NCBI RefSeq assembly: GCF_000017685.1
Contig: NC_010602.1
Coordinates: 1,753,501 to 1,817,500, forward strand
Length of the DNA stretch: 64,000 nt
Source: Leptospira biflexa serovar Patoc strain 'Patoc 1 (Paris)'
Lineage (GTDB): Bacteria; Spirochaetota; Leptospiria; Leptospirales; Leptospiraceae
Direction of reading: 5' to 3'
A model generated the notes under the pieces. The model did no database searches and was not told the DNA's origin. It was given only the letters and a program-made list of their open reading frames with translations. This document shows, one piece after another, positions 10,607 through 19,290 of this stretch (its first letter is position 1; each line of letters begins with the position of its first letter). Both the position numbers and the translations under genes were made by a program.

Positions 10607-10666
10607 GAGTAGATTTTTAGATGATGCAACGGCTAGGGTTTCGAGTAGATTCTTACGTGATGCAGT
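10607..10666. repeat. Imperfect direct repeat, 24 bp, period 36
   Basis: Two copies begin GAGTAGATT and continue to TGATGCA (10607-10630 and 10643-10666), differing at a few positions. A third, shorter and weaker copy (GAGTAGAGATGCAGAA) begins near 10495. No regular array or conserved spacer exists, so this is not a CRISPR. Confidence 0.5.
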
Positions 10667-10981
10667 GAGTTACTTCCCATAATCAATCTTATGTCGCATT
10701 AGACCCATGCCGTTTGAGTGTACTCGTATATCCTTTACAGTTTTGTTCCAATACATACTTTACAAAAAGTATGATGAATATCCTGGTTCAGACGTGAATG
10801 AATATGAAACTTCTTTCGGATTGTTGATTCGATGTATCGTATCGAAGGCCAGAGTATTGGAACTCAAGTTTTGATCTACTGTTCCAGTGGTTCGGTCATC
10901 AAATCGATCTGAATCCCATCTTACTTCTTTCGCAGCTAAAAACAAAAAAGAATTCCAGTAGAGAACCAAAAGAAAAAAGAT

Positions 10982-11009
10982 TTGATTTTTATACCCCCCC
11001 CCCTATATG
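10982..11009 (+). promoter_or_regulatory. Promoter with a C10 tract in its spacer
   Basis: A -35 TTGATT (10982-10987) and a -10 TATATG (11004-11009) flank a 16-base spacer. Its last ten bases are an uninterrupted C tract (10994-11003). It lies about 50 bp before the lipoprotein start at 11057. Gain of one C would give the optimal 17-base spacing, so slipped-strand change in tract length could switch or tune expression. Confidence 0.5.
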
Positions 11010-11056
11010 AATGGAGATTCGATAGTTAGTCTATTGAATTTTAAAGTGAGATAAAA

Positions 11057-11632
11057 ATGAAAACATTTAAAAAGAGTATCTATGCGATGATTGTGATATT
11101 GGCATTCGGCTGTGCCACCTTTAAGGGAAACAAATTACCTTTGGTGCAACAAGACGAATACATTCATCTTAAAAAAGAGAAAGTGAAAGTATTCAGCCGT
11201 TGGAAATATGAGGCTCCACAAGGTATCGATGCAGTAGCTATGGCGGCAGTTCATAAAAGTTGGTTTGATAAAGCAATGATTGAATCAGGCTGTTGTGAAA
11301 TTGTAGAAGGACCAAAGGAAGCCCAATTGGTGATTGACGGGATTGGATTTGACAATACCAGTCCTTGGCTTGCTCTTCCTAGAATTTTTAATGCATCATC
11401 ATTGACGGTGATACCATTTTGGCAAACGGTTACATTTGAATTGAAAGTTTCCGCTTCTAAAGGGAATAAATCGAATTCCTATGAATTAAAAGATACCGTT
11501 ACCTTAGTATCGTGGCTTCCCATGATCTTTGTGTTTCCATTTACGGGTGGTCCCACCAAGAATAAGGAAGAAGTGCTACTCAATACATACCAAACGTTGG
11601 TTGTCAATTTGAGAAAAGACGGGTATCTTTAA
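11057..11632 (+). CDS. Predicted lipoprotein, function unknown
   Basis: This 191-residue protein has a basic start (MKTFKKS), a short hydrophobic core and a lipobox ending LAFGC, so it should be processed and lipidated at Cys19. The mature part contains two adjacent cysteines (GCCEI) and a hydrophobic stretch (TLVSWLPMIFVFPFTGG) that may lie at a membrane or in a fold core. No family was recognised. A GTGAG ribosome site precedes the ATG. Expression may be phase-variable because of the C10 tract in the putative promoter. It is convergent with another lipoprotein gene, with only 5 bases between the stop codons. Confidence 0.75.
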   Translation: MKTFKKSIYAMIVILAFGCATFKGNKLPLVQQDEYIHLKKEKVKVFSRWKYEAPQGIDAVAMAAVHKSWFDKAMIESGCCEIVEGPKEAQLVIDGIGFDNTSPWLALPRIFNASSLTVIPFWQTVTFELKVSASKGNKSNSYELKDTVTLVSWLPMIFVFPFTGGPTKNKEEVLLNTYQTLVVNLRKDGYL

Positions 11633-11637
11633 TCCCA

Positions 11638-12240
11638 CTATTCAATTTTCTGTTGGAACATCACTTGGTTTGATTCAATGCTTCCAATTTCTTTTGAGGC
11701 AACGATTTTGCGTAGGCCTATTTCAATCGCCGAACGGATGCTAGCCTCGATTGTTTCTTCTGATTCACTGTCATTCGGTGAAAAAGGGATTGTATTTGTT
11801 CTAATGGGATGAGACTTACCCAAAATCCGAAAGGATTCCCCTGTATCTTTTACAAGTAAGAACTCAACAATTGAGGCAAATGTTGCATGTTGGAATTTTG
11901 TTGTCCCTTCTTCAAAAACGAGCGAACGATCCACTTGGACCTTTCTCAGAACAATGGTTCCTGGTTCAAGTGGATCATTTTCATTGCGAGCTTTGTAGGA
12001 ACTAACATTGAATATTTCAGTTGCCAGCGAATTGAACGAATGCAGTGCAAATTTCCCGATGGAAATTTCTAAATTGGGTCCTACTTTTAACACTTTGGAG
12101 GGAAGATCCATCTCGTATTGTAGTGTAATTGATGACTTTGTGATCTTGTCCTGCGAAATGAAAGAGTCATTCCTCCTTGTCGATTGACAGGAAACCTCCA
12201 AATACATGATCAAAAGTAAGAATAAAACATGAGTTTTCAC
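11638..12240 (-). CDS. Predicted lipoprotein, function unknown
   Basis: This 200-residue protein has a typical lipoprotein leader (MKTHVLFLLLIMYLEVSC), lipidated at Cys18. The mature part is mainly beta-like (SITLQYEMDLPSKVLKVGPN) with a C-terminal acidic, helical segment (SESEETIEASIRSAIEIGL). No domain family was recognised. It faces the lipoprotein at 11057 tail to tail without a terminator between them, so the two mRNAs could overlap at their 3' ends. The two proteins do not look like paralogues. Confidence 0.7.
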   Translation of the reverse strand: MKTHVLFLLLIMYLEVSCQSTRRNDSFISQDKITKSSITLQYEMDLPSKVLKVGPNLEISIGKFALHSFNSLATEIFNVSSYKARNENDPLEPGTIVLRKVQVDRSLVFEEGTTKFQHATFASIVEFLLVKDTGESFRILGKSHPIRTNTIPFSPNDSESEETIEASIRSAIEIGLRKIVASKEIGSIESNQVMFQQKIE

Positions 12241-12443
12241 AATTAAATCCTAATGATTAATTGCAAATAAACGAAAATATATTGCTCGTTACTGTAAAAA
12301 ATTGGGCAATTTGTCCTAAATTTTGTAAATTGTGAGTAGAAAAGAATTCGAATTTCCTATACATTTGAAATTGATTTGTTTCCTTCGCAAAAATTCTAAA
12401 TACGAAACGATTTTAGCGAACAAACAAATCAAAGGAAAAATGA

Positions 12444-12830
12444 ATGAAAATTTTATACATCATTGTGAGGACGCTCCTCGGAGCTTTGTTTCTCTTTTCT
12501 TCCATAGCAGTTTTATTTAACCTGGTGCAACAACCAGAAATGACAGGGAATATTAAAATTTTTAACGATGGCCTTAAGGCATCAGGATACTTGATGACTT
12601 TCATCAAGGTTACGGAGCTTGTTTGTGCCATCGCCTTTTTAACGGGACGATTTGTTCCATTAGCGTCTGTCATCATTGCCCCTGTGGTCATAAATATCTT
12701 TATGGTTCACATTATGATTGCACCTGAGGGAATACCCGTTGGAATTTTTGTTGTCGTTGCGAATGCATTTTTAGGGTATTACAATCGTTCTGCATTTGCA
12801 GCATTGTTTGTTCCGGTACACAAAGTATAA
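12444..12830 (+). CDS. DoxX-like small integral membrane protein
   Basis: This 128-residue protein has four predicted membrane helices, with first helix IIVRTLLGALFLFSSIAVLF and a conserved FLTGRFVPLA-type turn between helices 2 and 3. It resembles the DoxX/DUF417-like group, whose members are often tied to redox or thiol stress, but exact function is unknown. The ATG at 12444 follows AAAGGA at a good distance. An overlapping ATG four bases upstream is in another frame. The gene is single and ends at a shared bidirectional hairpin. Confidence 0.7.
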   Translation: MKILYIIVRTLLGALFLFSSIAVLFNLVQQPEMTGNIKIFNDGLKASGYLMTFIKVTELVCAIAFLTGRFVPLASVIIAPVVINIFMVHIMIAPEGIPVGIFVVVANAFLGYYNRSAFAALFVPVHKV

Positions 12831-12839
12831 CTAAAAAAA

Positions 12840-12867
12840 GAAACGATCATTTTACTTTGATCGTTTC
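12840..12867 (-). terminator. Bidirectional terminator overlapping the SulP-CA stop codon
   Basis: GAAACGATCA and TGATCGTTTC form a perfect 10-bp stem with an 8-base loop. On the minus strand seven T residues follow. The loop and one arm encode the last residues of the transporter and the stop codon lies in the other arm (12847-12849). It also lies 9 bases after the DoxX-like stop and is followed by A6, so it mainly serves the minus gene. Confidence 0.85.
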
Positions 12868-15021
12868 AAAAAACTGCACTTCCCCTGAAGAAGTATCATA
12901 AAATGCCGGTACAATTTTAAATTCACCGGCATCTACTTGTTCTTTTAAATAAATACTTGAACTTAAGATTTCATCAATGGAATTCAAAACATTTGCTTTC
13001 ACAACATGATTAAACATATGTTCGTTTCCCCCTTTTTGAATTTGAGGGTTGGCGTCCGAGTCGTCGATAGCCTTTTGGATTTTGTTTGTGATGCTTGCAA
13101 TGTTTCCATCTTTCAGTGCATAAATAGCACTAGAGACAGCACCACAATTTGAATGCCCCAATACGACGATGAGTTTAGTCCCAATTTTGGCGCAAGATAA
13201 CTCCAAACTCCCTAAAATTTCTTGGTTCACAATATTGCCTGCGATGCGAATCGAAATGATGTCCCCAAGTCCTGCATCAAAAATAATTTCGGGACTTGTG
13301 CGTGAGTCAATACAGGATAATACAACCGCTATAGGATTTTGGCCAAATGCCGTGGCATTCACTTGGTGTTTGAAGTATTTTTCCGACCATTTGCCTTTGA
13401 CAAATCTTTCGTTTCCTCTTTTTAGAAATTGAAGGATTTCGTCTGGTGTTAGTTTTTGTTGGGCTTCCTTATCTAAAATATTAACAAACTGCACTTGATC
13501 GCTCAATTCATAATTTTCTTTCACTCCCACTAAATTGAGTTGGATGTTTTTTTCAACCGCTACAACCGATTTAAATTCTTCTAAAACCTCTAGGATATCA
13601 TGGTCAATGAAATTACAGTTGGATGCATCCACTATCAGTTTTGCATTTTTAGGCAATGACCAGAGTGTATCTTTGATCGATGCTTTATTCAAAAAGGAAA
13701 CTTGGTTGGGAAGTTCAATCCGAATGGTTTCTCCAATATTCAAATTTTCCGTTTCTACAGAAAATGGGTTTTTGTAATTATTTTTTAAAATAAAGATAAA
13801 ACTGATACCTAAACCAATCAAGACACCTGTTAGGAGGTCTGTGAAAATGATAGCCAAGATCGTCGAAATAAAGGGTAAAAACTGATAAAATCCTTTTTTA
13901 TAAATGGATCGGTAGACGGAAACATTTGTCAGTTTAAAACCGGTGACGATCAAAATTACAGCCAAGGAAGAAAGGGGAATTAAATTTAAGGAAGAACTTA
14001 GGAAAACAACACTGAGTGCTAGTAAGATTCCATGGAATATTGCAGAGAGTTTTGTACTGGCACCTGCATAAATATTCACAGAACTTCGAACAATGACGGA
14101 TGTGATCGGCAAACCTCCGATAAGACCAGACAAAGAATTTCCAACTCCTTGTGCAACAAGCTCCCTGTTAGGTGAAGCGAGTCGTTTGTGTGGATCGATT
14201 CGTTCCACAGCATCCAAATTGAGTAAAGTTTCTAAGGTAGCAAATGCAGCGATCGTAAACGCAAAATACCAGACGTCTTGGTTTGAAATCTTAGAAAAAT
14301 CGGGATAAGAAAAGATACTTTCCCAATTTTTTACATTCGGAATACTCACTAAATGTTTTTCGGTTAGGTAAAGTTTAGGAAATGAAGTTCGGAAAATTTG
14401 ATTCCAAACGACTCCGAGTAAAATTACAAGGACGGGCGAAGGAACATAACGCAAAATTTTCCACTTGAGTTTATCATAAAATACCATGAGTGCCAAAGAA
14501 GATAAGGCAATCACCACTGCTCCCCAAGAAAAATACTTTCGAATGTTTAAAAGTTCAGAGAATGTATTTTCTCCGTCTTTTTGAAAGAAGATAAAGTCCT
14601 CTTCTGGATCAATATCAAATCCAACAGAATGTGGGATTTGTTTTAAGATCAGGATGATACCAATGGATGCAAGTAAACCTTGGATGACATTGGACGGAAC
14701 ATAATTTGCGATAAAACCAGCACGTAAAAAACCAAGTGCAATTTGGATGAGCCCTGCAAGGAAAACTGCTAGTAAAAATGTTCGATAATCACCGAGGGCT
14801 GCGGTTGCCGCAAGAACTAATGTGACAAGTCCTGCCGCAGGACCACTAACACTTGTTCGTGAATGACTTAAAAATCCAACAACAATTCCACCAATCACTC
14901 CTGAGATCACACCTGACATTAAGGGAGCGCCACTCGCTAAGGCCACACCCAAACAAAGAGGAAGAGCAACTAAAAATACAACGAGTCCAGCAGGAATGTC
15001 TTGTTTAAGATTGGAGAACAT
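12847..15021 (-). CDS. SulP-type anion transporter fused to beta-carbonic anhydrase
   Basis: This inner-membrane protein of 724 residues joins three modules. Residues 1 to about 415 are a SulP transporter with 10-14 helices (block SRTSVSGPAAGLVTLVL near 54). About 430-510 is a STAS-like domain. About 525-724 is a beta-class carbonic anhydrase with zinc/active-site residues Cys570-Asp572-Arg574 (CIDSR) and His623-Cys626 (HSNC). The likely job is uptake of bicarbonate coupled to CO2/bicarbonate interconversion on the cytoplasmic side. Sulfate transport cannot be excluded. The gene is monocistronic with its own terminator and a TTGACA upstream. Confidence 0.9.
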   Translation of the reverse strand: MFSNLKQDIPAGLVVFLVALPLCLGVALASGAPLMSGVISGVIGGIVVGFLSHSRTSVSGPAAGLVTLVLAATAALGDYRTFLLAVFLAGLIQIALGFLRAGFIANYVPSNVIQGLLASIGIILILKQIPHSVGFDIDPEEDFIFFQKDGENTFSELLNIRKYFSWGAVVIALSSLALMVFYDKLKWKILRYVPSPVLVILLGVVWNQIFRTSFPKLYLTEKHLVSIPNVKNWESIFSYPDFSKISNQDVWYFAFTIAAFATLETLLNLDAVERIDPHKRLASPNRELVAQGVGNSLSGLIGGLPITSVIVRSSVNIYAGASTKLSAIFHGILLALSVVFLSSSLNLIPLSSLAVILIVTGFKLTNVSVYRSIYKKGFYQFLPFISTILAIIFTDLLTGVLIGLGISFIFILKNNYKNPFSVETENLNIGETIRIELPNQVSFLNKASIKDTLWSLPKNAKLIVDASNCNFIDHDILEVLEEFKSVVAVEKNIQLNLVGVKENYELSDQVQFVNILDKEAQQKLTPDEILQFLKRGNERFVKGKWSEKYFKHQVNATAFGQNPIAVVLSCIDSRTSPEIIFDAGLGDIISIRIAGNIVNQEILGSLELSCAKIGTKLIVVLGHSNCGAVSSAIYALKDGNIASITNKIQKAIDDSDANPQIQKGGNEHMFNHVVKANVLNSIDEILSSSIYLKEQVDAGEFKIVPAFYDTSSGEVQFFETIKVK

Positions 15022-15033
15022 AATAGTCTAATA

Positions 15034-15062
15034 AAGCTAATTTGTGTGGTACATAGTGTCAA
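15034..15062 (-). promoter_or_regulatory. Candidate promoter of the SulP-CA gene
   Basis: On the minus strand a perfect TTGACA (15062-15057) is followed after 17 bases by TAGCTT (15039-15034). Transcription would begin only about 6 bases before the ATG at 15021, and no ribosome site is visible, which suggests a nearly leaderless mRNA if the promoter is real. Confidence 0.35.
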
Positions 15063-15137
15063 CACGAATGGAATTTTGAAACAGTTTCTTTTGTAACATT
15101 TTGTCCAATTTTTTTTCCAATGATAACGATTGTTTAT

Positions 15138-15677
15138 TTACAACCAAAGGACAACATCATCCAAATCATCTTCGCTGATGACATGGCGGATTTGGTCTTC
15201 TGTTGTGAACGAAATCGATAGGATATGAATAGAATTCCAAATTTGTTGGTACACAAATGGTCCTACATGGCATTTGTAGATAGAATTTGGTTGAATCTGT
15301 TTTGGAATGGAACAAATGAGTTCGGGAGTTTTTTGTTCTTCGGGAATGAGAAATTGACGATTTTGGTCACTTGCAAAAAACAATATTTGAAATTTGGTGA
15401 TGTTAATCTTGGTTAGGTTTTCTGTTTTGATAAAAAGTTGTAATTCTTTTTTCTCACGATTGTGCCTTGGATGGATGGAAACAAGGATGGGCAAACCAAC
15501 TCCCTTCAGATAGGCTTTCCTTGTCTCTAGAACCGTTGTTTGGTTCTTCGCTCCGCAAGATCCAAAGAAAAATACGGACACTAAGAGAAGAAAAGAGAGA
15601 ATGGAGAACGAATGGTTGGGAGAAAATACGGACTTCCTAGATGGCTGCAACAAATTGTAGTAAGTTTTCCAAGACAT
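15138..15677 (-). CDS. Predicted lipoprotein, function unknown
   Basis: This 179-residue protein has a long N-terminal region of about 24 residues, a hydrophobic core (FSILSFLLLVSVFFFGSC) and a lipobox Cys at about residue 42. The mature part looks like an immunoglobulin-like beta domain (LQLFIKTENLTKINITKFQ). It has two further cysteines (LICSIPK and YKCHVG) that could form a disulfide. No known family was recognised. It lies alone between the SulP-CA gene and the divergent sdh operon. The start is uncertain because the n-region is unusually long for a lipoprotein. Confidence 0.65.
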   Translation of the reverse strand: MSWKTYYNLLQPSRKSVFSPNHSFSILSFLLLVSVFFFGSCGAKNQTTVLETRKAYLKGVGLPILVSIHPRHNREKKELQLFIKTENLTKINITKFQILFFASDQNRQFLIPEEQKTPELICSIPKQIQPNSIYKCHVGPFVYQQIWNSIHILSISFTTEDQIRHVISEDDLDDVVLWL

Positions 15678-15850
15678 TGTATTGGCTCAATCCCTTTTCC
15701 TTTGTTGGAAAGGTTTGGTTCTTAATTGAGAAACAAACTCAAAATCTCATTTTAGCCCTCATAAGATTTATGAATTTACGGAAAGTGGATTCCGTCTAAA
15801 TCTGGACGTAATAGAAAATTTTACACCTACACTCTAACAGGAGCTCTTCA

Positions 15851-16540
15851 ATGACGTTGAGTCTAGACTTCTTTCGATCCTCAATTGGAAAGAAGATCAT
15901 AATGGCCATTACCGGATTTATCTGGTTTGGATTCGTGATCCTTCACATGGTCGGAAACCTACAAGTTTTCCAAGGACCAGAAAAATTAAACACCTATGCA
16001 AAGTTTCTCAAAGATTTAGGACCCCTTCTCTGGGTGGCTCGGATTGGACTCATCGTGGCTTTTGTTGCTCACGTATGCACTGCCATTCTCCTAAAACTAG
16101 AAAACAGTTCTGCTAGACCCGTCTCCTACGCTAAAAATTCTACCATCCAAGCATCAGTTGCCTCGCGCACGATGGCTTACAGTGGTTTATTACTTTTAAC
16201 GTTTCTCATTTACCATTTAGCACATTTCACTTTGGGTTATACCAACCCAGACCACTACACTCACGAGTACATTTTAAAAAATGGAGATGTGGTGCATGAT
16301 GTGTATGCGATGGTGATCCTTGGGTTCCAAGACCCAACTATATCCATTTCCTACATCGTGTTCATGGTTTTCCTTGCCCTACACTTTTCCCATGCTTTGG
16401 GTTCCATGTTACAAACGCTTGGGATTCTGGCACCAAAACACAATCCCGCCATTCAAAAGATTTCCACAGGACTTGGTCTACTTGTCTTCATTGGAAATTG
16501 TTCCATGCCACTCTCGATTTTACTCGGGTATGTGCGTTAA
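15851..16540 (+). CDS. sdhC: Succinate dehydrogenase cytochrome b subunit
   Basis: This is the membrane anchor of succinate dehydrogenase (complex II), carrying heme b and the quinone site. The 229-residue protein has five predicted helices and histidines positioned as heme ligands (ILHMVGNLQVF near 31, VAHVCTAI near 75, YHLAHF near 121, LHFSHALGS near 177). This is the single-subunit b558 type seen in Bacteroidetes and relatives, which explains the absence of a separate sdhD. AGGAG precedes the ATG by 8 bases. It is the first gene of sdhCAB. Confidence 0.92.
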   Translation: MTLSLDFFRSSIGKKIIMAITGFIWFGFVILHMVGNLQVFQGPEKLNTYAKFLKDLGPLLWVARIGLIVAFVAHVCTAILLKLENSSARPVSYAKNSTIQASVASRTMAYSGLLLLTFLIYHLAHFTLGYTNPDHYTHEYILKNGDVVHDVYAMVILGFQDPTISISYIVFMVFLALHFSHALGSMLQTLGILAPKHNPAIQKISTGLGLLVFIGNCSMPLSILLGYVR

Positions 16541-16558
16541 GGGGATTTAGGAGAGAAT

Positions 16559-18484
16559 ATGAAATTAGATTCAAAAATACCATCAGGCCCATTGGAACAA
16601 AAATGGGACAAACACAAACAAGACATCAAATTAGTGAACCCCGCAAACAAACGGAAATACAAAGTCATCATTGTCGGAACAGGTTTAGCGGGAGCATCCG
16701 CTGCTGCCACTCTTTCCGAACTTGGTTACCAAGTGTCTGTATTTTGTTTCCAAGATAGTCCTAGACGTGCGCACTCGATTGCTGCCCAAGGTGGGATCAA
16801 TGCGGCTAAGAACTACCAAAACGATGGAGATTCCGTTTACAGATTGTTTTATGACACTGTAAAAGGTGGTGATTTCCGTGCCAGAGAAGCAAACGTTTAC
16901 CGATTAGCACAAGTTTCCACAAACATCATTGACCAGTGTGTGGCACAAGGGGTTCCGTTTGCACGTGAATACGGTGGAACACTCGCCAATCGTTCGTTTG
17001 GTGGTGCGCAAGTGTCTCGTACTTTTTATGCAAAAGGTCAAACAGGTCAACAGTTACTCCTTGGTGCCTACTCTGCCCTAGAAAAACAAATCTCTCGTGG
17101 TGCTGTCAAAATGTATCCTAGAACAGAGATGTTGGAGTTAGTCCTTGTGGATGGCCATGCGAAAGGGATTGTAGTCCGTGACCTAGTCACAGGAGAAATT
17201 TCTTCCCATGCAGGTGATGCAGTGATTTTGGCATCTGGTGGTTACGGAAACGTATTTTATCTTTCCACAAACGCGAAAGGATCGAATGTAACGGCAACTT
17301 ACCGTGCTTACAAAAAAGGCGCTGCGTTTGCAAACCCATGTTATACGCAAATCCACCCTACTTGTATCCCACAATCTGGTGACTACCAATCGAAACTTAC
17401 CCTAATGTCGGAATCTCTCCGAAATGACGGACGAGTTTGGGTGCCAAAGAAAAAAGATGACCTTCGCCCTCCTCATCAAATCCCTGAGGAAGAAAGAGAT
17501 TATTACCTAGAAAGAAAGTATCCTTCTTACGGAAACCTTGCCCCTCGTGACATCTCGTCTCGTTCTGCAAAAGAAGCCTGTGACAATGGCCTCGGTGTGG
17601 GACCAAAAGTGGGAGACAAACGTCTTGGTGTGTATTTGGACTTTTCGGATTCCATCAAACGATTGGGAGAACCAGTCGTCGCAGACCGTTACGACAACCT
17701 CTTCCAGATGTACGAACGAATCACTGGCGAAAACCCATACAAAGTGCCAATGCGGATCTACCCTGCCGTTCACTATACAATGGGTGGGCTTTGGGTCGAT
17801 TATAACCTCATGTCAAACATCCCTGGTCTCCATGTCCTTGGGGAAGCCAACTTCTCTGACCATGGTGCGAACCGCCTCGGTGCCTCTGCCCTCATGCAAG
17901 GCCTTGCGGATGGTTATTTTGTCATCCCTTACACAATTGGTGATTATTTTGCCAAAGAAGGAGCCAAAAATATTTCCACAGACCGCCCTGAATTCAAAGA
18001 AGCAGAAGCCCGTGTTCGTGAAATGACAAACAAATTCTTAACGATCAATGGGAATAAAACTCCAGATGATTTCCATAGAGCGCTTGGAAAAATCATGTGG
18101 GACCAATGTGGTATGGCGCGTAACGAAAAAGGCCTAAAAGACGCTTTGAAAAAAATCCCTGAACTCAGAGAAGAATTTTGGAAAAACGTAAAAGTTGCGG
18201 GCAAAGGGGAAGAACTGAACCAAGAGTTAGAGAAAGCAGGCCGTGTTGCCGACTTCTTAGAGTTTGGCGAACTCATGTGCCTTGATGCCCTTACAAGAGA
18301 AGAATCTTGTGGTGGTCACTTCCGAGAAGAACACCAAACAGAAGATGGCGAAGCAAAACGTAACGATGATAAATTCTGCCACGTATCCGCTTGGGAATAC
18401 CAAGGAGAAGGAAAAACTCCGGTAGAACACCGAGAAAAACTCGAATACGAAAACATCCACTTAGCCGTAAGGAGCTACAAATAA
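16559..18484 (+). CDS. sdhA: Succinate dehydrogenase flavoprotein subunit
   Basis: SdhA oxidises succinate to fumarate with covalently bound FAD. The 641-residue protein shows the FAD site [10 protein letters not shown] near residue 40 and the flavinylated His72 in [11 protein letters not shown]. Substrate-site blocks QIHPTCIPQ and [10 protein letters not shown], and the C-terminal [14 protein letters not shown], are also present. The start at 16559 follows a GGAG-type ribosome site. The stop overlaps the sdhB start by one base (TAATG). Length and motifs match the long SdhA/FrdA group paired with b558-type SdhC. Confidence 0.96.
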   Translation: MKLDSKIPSGPLEQKWDKHKQDIKLVNPANKRKYKVIIVGTGLAGASAAATLSELGYQVSVFCFQDSPRRAHSIAAQGGINAAKNYQNDGDSVYRLFYDTVKGGDFRAREANVYRLAQVSTNIIDQCVAQGVPFAREYGGTLANRSFGGAQVSRTFYAKGQTGQQLLLGAYSALEKQISRGAVKMYPRTEMLELVLVDGHAKGIVVRDLVTGEISSHAGDAVILASGGYGNVFYLSTNAKGSNVTATYRAYKKGAAFANPCYTQIHPTCIPQSGDYQSKLTLMSESLRNDGRVWVPKKKDDLRPPHQIPEEERDYYLERKYPSYGNLAPRDISSRSAKEACDNGLGVGPKVGDKRLGVYLDFSDSIKRLGEPVVADRYDNLFQMYERITGENPYKVPMRIYPAVHYTMGGLWVDYNLMSNIPGLHVLGEANFSDHGANRLGASALMQGLADGYFVIPYTIGDYFAKEGAKNISTDRPEFKEAEARVREMTNKFLTINGNKTPDDFHRALGKIMWDQCGMARNEKGLKDALKKIPELREEFWKNVKVAGKGEELNQELEKAGRVADFLEFGELMCLDALTREESCGGHFREEHQTEDGEAKRNDDKFCHVSAWEYQGEGKTPVEHREKLEYENIHLAVRSYK

Positions 18485-19224
18485 TGGATACAATGAAGTT
18501 ACACCTGAAAGTTTGGAGACAAAAAGACAAAAACGACAAAGGTCGTATGGTGAGTTACGAAGCAAACAACGTAAGCGAACATATGTCCTTTTTGGAAATG
18601 CTTGATGTTGTGAACGACGATCTCATCAAAAAAGGAGATGATCCCATCGCTTTCGACCATGACTGTCGGGAAGGGATTTGTGGATCATGTTCTATGGTGA
18701 TCAACGGTGTTCCGCATGGTCCAGAAAAAGGAACCACCACTTGCCAATTGCATATGCGTAAGTTCAAAGATGGTGATACCGTCGTGATCGAACCTTGGCG
18801 TGCCAAAGCATTCCCAGTCACTAAGGACCTCGTGGTAGACCGATCTGCATTTGATCGCATCATCCAAGCCGGTGGGTATGTCAATGTAAACACTGGTGGG
18901 GCTCCTGATGGAAATGCCCTGCCGATTCCAAAAGTAGATGCTGACCTTGCGATGGATGCGGCGACTTGTATTGGATGTGGGGCTTGTGTCGCTGCCTGTA
19001 AAAATGCATCAGCGATGTTATTTGTTTCGGCGAAGGTATCTCACTTGGCTCTTTTACCACAAGGTGTGGTAGAGAAAAAAGAAAGGGTACGTAAAATGGT
19101 AAGTGCAATGGACAAAGAAGGTTTTGGAAATTGTACAAACCAATACGAATGTGAAGCAGCTTGTCCGAAAGAAATTTCTGTCAACTTCATCACAAAGCTC
19201 AACAGAGAATTCATTTCAAGCTAA
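18484..19224 (+). CDS. sdhB: Succinate dehydrogenase iron-sulfur subunit
   Basis: SdhB passes electrons from FAD to quinone through three iron-sulfur clusters. The 246-residue protein has the [2Fe-2S] motif CREGICGSC with a later Cys in TTCQLHM. The remaining cysteines [14 protein letters not shown] and [14 protein letters not shown] serve the [4Fe-4S] and [3Fe-4S] clusters. The ATG at 18484 (MDTMKL) was chosen over a longer in-frame GTG-type extension because AAGGAG lies 10 bases upstream and the gene then overlaps the sdhA stop by one base. Confidence 0.96.
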   Translation: MDTMKLHLKVWRQKDKNDKGRMVSYEANNVSEHMSFLEMLDVVNDDLIKKGDDPIAFDHDCREGICGSCSMVINGVPHGPEKGTTTCQLHMRKFKDGDTVVIEPWRAKAFPVTKDLVVDRSAFDRIIQAGGYVNVNTGGAPDGNALPIPKVDADLAMDAATCIGCGACVAACKNASAMLFVSAKVSHLALLPQGVVEKKERVRKMVSAMDKEGFGNCTNQYECEAACPKEISVNFITKLNREFISS

Positions 19225-19257
19225 TCCACTTAGATTGATTTCCTTTGAGAAAAGAAA

Positions 19258-19286
19258 AACCCGGAATTAATACTCCGGGTTTTTTT
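19258..19286 (+). terminator. sdhCAB terminator, bidirectional
   Basis: AACCCGGA and TCCGGGTT form an 8-bp stem with an 8-base loop, followed by seven T residues on the plus strand. On the minus strand a TTTCTTTT stretch follows, so it also closes the lepA-containing operon that ends at 19291. Confidence 0.9.
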
Positions 19287-19290
19287 ATGT

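Larger units (their letters stand above)
10201..11056. other. Gene-poor region upstream of the monooxygenase
   Basis: About 0.85 kb holds no convincing gene. Two frames of 69 and 76 codons start with TTG, lack ribosome sites and show biased, repeat-derived composition. The stretch contains imperfect direct repeats (10607-10666), an 8-bp hairpin CATACTTT/AAAGTATG (10754-10773) and, at its right end, the poly-C promoter. It may be decayed coding DNA. Confidence 0.5.

Noticed and set aside
10382..10612. 76-codon plus-strand frame in the gene-poor region
   Set aside because: It starts with TTG, has no ribosome site, and its composition is basic and repeat-like. It is listed only as part of the gap.
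10607..10666. Possible CRISPR array
   Set aside because: Only two imperfect copies and a weak third, with no regular spacers and no cas genes in the window.
10760..10969. 69-codon minus-strand frame
   Set aside because: TTG start, no ribosome site, no domain, and no matching operon context.
17538..18026. Long alternate frame inside sdhA
   Set aside because: It lies wholly within a gene with complete catalytic motifs and lacks its own ribosome site or domain.
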